Below are positions 62,030 through 64,000 of a DNA stretch of 64,000 nucleotides, one piece after another. This DNA is from Magicicada septendecula. Its lineage: Eukaryota > Arthropoda > Insecta > Hemiptera > Cicadidae. Below the pieces are notes generated by a model. It did no database searches, was not told the DNA's origin, and saw nothing but the letters and a program-made list of their open reading frames with translations. How positions within the stretch are numbered: the first letter of the stretch is position 1; each line of letters begins with the position of its first letter. Both the position numbers and the translations under genes were made by a program. The stretch lies in assembly GCA_034769895.1 (NCBI GenBank), contig CM068367.1:114746573-114810572 (forward strand), in the 5' to 3' direction.

Positions 62030-62745
62030 GGGACTCAATGTAAATATCAGGAAAACTAAATACATGCTGATTTCTGCATCAGAAAGGAGAAGAAATCCAT
62101 ATAACATAGGACTGTGCATCATTTGATGCAGTTAATCAGTTCAGTTACTTGGGTTACATGACAGATAACGCAGGATCCATAAACATGGCAATATATGACA
62201 GGATACAAGTAGGGCATATTGTGCCAATGACAGACTTTTGAGAAGCAAAGTAATTTAGTGGCAACATAAAAATAAAAATATATAAGACACTTATCAGATA
62301 AGTTGTTACTTATGGAGATGAGACATAGACATTGACAGAAATCGAACAAATAACACTAAAAAGGTTTGAAAGAAAGATCGTAAGACGCGTTTATGGCCCG
62401 GTTAAAAAAGATGACGAGTGGAGAATAAGAAATAACCAGGAGAGAGATGAGGTATTGAATCATGAGGACACTGTAAGATTCATAAAGGCTCAACGAATAC
62501 GATGGCTAGGTCACCTAGAGCGGATGGATGATCAGCGCATGCCAAAGAAAATCCTGAGGGCGCATGTCTATAAAAGTAGAAAGAGGAACCGACCTAGGAT
62601 AAGATGGTTGGACGATGTGCTAGAAGACCTCAGAAGAATGGATTGTGAGGGGTTACAATGAGATGGCAGTGGGCAGGAGACTTTGGAGAAGATTGGTGTT
62701 GGAAACCAAGGATCACGTTGGACTGTACTGCTGAAGAAGAAGAAA
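62030..62745 (+). mobile_element. LINE ORF2 C-terminal relic
   Basis: Plus-strand non-LTR retrotransposon remnant. The RT thumb-side part is broken (LNVNIRKTKYM; SYLGYMTDNAGSI in another frame). It is followed by a 109-codon open stretch with [29 protein letters not shown] and [17 protein letters not shown]. It ends in a GAAGAAGAAGAA tail. The same family is present at 3777-4290 and, more distantly, 18916-19560. Best preserved LINE piece in the window, but non-functional. Confidence 0.75.
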
Positions 62746-63587
62746 ATATTTTTACATTTATATTTGGTGTGTCTTGTGTATGTGTATACCAGAATTACTG
62801 TCTTACGGGAATGATTAACAAGTCTTTGTATACAGAATTAACAAAGCATTAACAAGCAAGTAACTTTAACAAGAAACGACAATGATAATCTTAGACTATG
62901 AAAATTATTTCAACAACAGAAACACAAGTACAGGATTACAAAATTAAATGTTGTAACGTTAACAAACCATAAACATTTAATTAAAAAAAAAGACGTTACC
63001 AGATTTAATACCGCCCTTAACCAGAGCAGCAAGCTTGTACTTAAAAATACTACCACCGCGCCACGAAATGTTTTGACCTGGATTTTTGTCTTATTTTTTG
63101 TTATATAATATTGTTTACAGTAGGTCCTGTAGGCCTACATTAACAGTACTCACTGTTCAAGGCAATTTATAGTTAATTTTTAAAACGTATAAATGATTAC
63201 AATATGAATTAATGAGGTTTTGTCTAGCACCTGTCATATCTGCTTAACACTACAAGAAGATGACCTCCACACAGTTTGCTAGAGAGGTACCTATCCTTTG
63301 TATACATGTTAATTTATTAATTTGTTAAGGACGTTACATTACACATGGACGTTAATTACTTTTCAAAATAATAACATTACGTAATCGTTGTGTGTAACTA
63401 ATTGTATTTTGCATTTTGTGTGTGGCGTTTTCTTTTTTTAGGCCTGTACTGTGGAATAAAGAGAAAATCTTAAATATAAAGACTATAAGATTTAACAAAA
63501 CGACATGAGACGGTTTTTCGGCCGTTGCATCAGGAAAACACAAGACAGAGAGAGACACATGCGTAATTAGACACATTTTTTCTTTAC
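62746..63587. other. Noncoding stretch
   Basis: AT-rich, no gene or element recognised. Confidence 0.4.
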
Positions 63588-63683
63588 CTGCTATCCGTTT
63601 TGTGGACTCTTTTATTACGTCTCCTGTGACGCGTTTCCGGATATCTGCTCCGTCTTTAAATAGATTTCGCTCGGTAGAAGGCA
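63588..63683 (-). CDS. Candidate exon, unidentified
   Basis: 96 bp on the minus strand between a pyrimidine-rich acceptor ending ATTTAG and a GCAG/GTAAAG donor. Open in one frame, phase 1 at both ends. It encodes 31 codons rich in charged residues (LFKDGADIRKRVTGD, then VIKESTKRIA). Codon usage looks coding compared with its surroundings. It could be an upstream exon of the guanylate cyclase gene, an exon of another gene, or chance. I recognise no domain. Confidence 0.3.
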
Positions 63684-64000
63684 CTAAATATTAAGAAATA
63701 TTTAATTAGAAAATACCATAAGTTCCTGAACATATGTCAGCATTAAAAACAAACACGAACATACGAGCTGCCTTCGGTGCGCAACGTACCGACGTAACCG
63801 GATCACTACCGGTTCTGTACTCGCTCTGACCAACGTTGACGTACACTGTGGACCTTTGTTACCTTGTCTACTGCACGTTGTGTCATATAACGAAATTCTC
63901 TGGAAATTCAACTGGTTATTTAGTAAACGACATTGGCTAAATTTTATGGCTTTGTATACTTAAAATGCTTCAAGATTATTCTTGTATCTTTCTTATAATA
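63684..64000. other. Noncoding stretch at window end
   Basis: No gene recognised. Confidence 0.35.

Overview
This is a TE-dense, AT-rich animal nuclear sequence, most probably from an insect. Host coding sequence is sparse and split by introns of 7.1 and 8.1 kb. The mobile elements are Gypsy, Penelope-like, mariner, several LINE relics, a tRNA-derived SINE and microsatellites. The large introns and repeat load would suit a cockroach-, termite- or other polyneopteran-like genome, but that is inference. There are no prokaryotic features.

Host gene. Three exons on the minus strand (55604-55780, 48341-48509, 40057-40212) join in phase to encode about 167 residues of the kinase-homology domain of a receptor (membrane) guanylate cyclase. 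The cyclase catalytic domain would lie to the left, and I do not find it in the window. The ectodomain and membrane segment would lie to the right. Everything from 40 to 56 kb is therefore intronic.

Region by region. 0-5.9 kb: noncoding, with a solo-LTR-like copy and a LINE 3' relic. 5.96-18.54 kb: a nested pair of LTR retrotransposons. The outer element has 2-kb LTRs, no ORFs, an ATAT target duplication and is probably minus-oriented. The inner one is a nearly intact Ty3/Gypsy element on the plus strand, with 1099-bp LTRs, a GGTT target duplication, gag, and pol reached through a -1 frameshift at A AAA AAC. 18.8-25.1 kb: LINE relics and a tRNA-derived SINE. 26-31 kb: foldback repeats, a hairpin with a hammerhead ribozyme core, and a solo LTR. 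34.9-36.4 kb: a 5'-truncated Penelope-like element (PLE) flanked by inverted copies of its own end. 41.7-49 kb: more foldbacks and a second, larger PLE (RT plus GIY-YIG) with a 571-bp inverted terminal copy. 49-64 kb: LINE relics, a mariner relic, another solo LTR, a Tc1-like MITE, a decayed PLE and one candidate exon.

The most notable theme is hammerhead ribozyme motifs. Three well-formed, unrelated versions occur (PLE at 45-48 kb, PLE at 35-36 kb, hairpin at 27.3 kb). Degenerate or related versions occur in a foldback family (26.5, 41.8, 48.7 kb), in a palindrome (43.3 kb) and in a decayed PLE (61.4 kb). They occur repeatedly in inverted, head-to-head terminal arrangements, and the well-formed ones share very short helix III and one extra U after the CUGANGA box.
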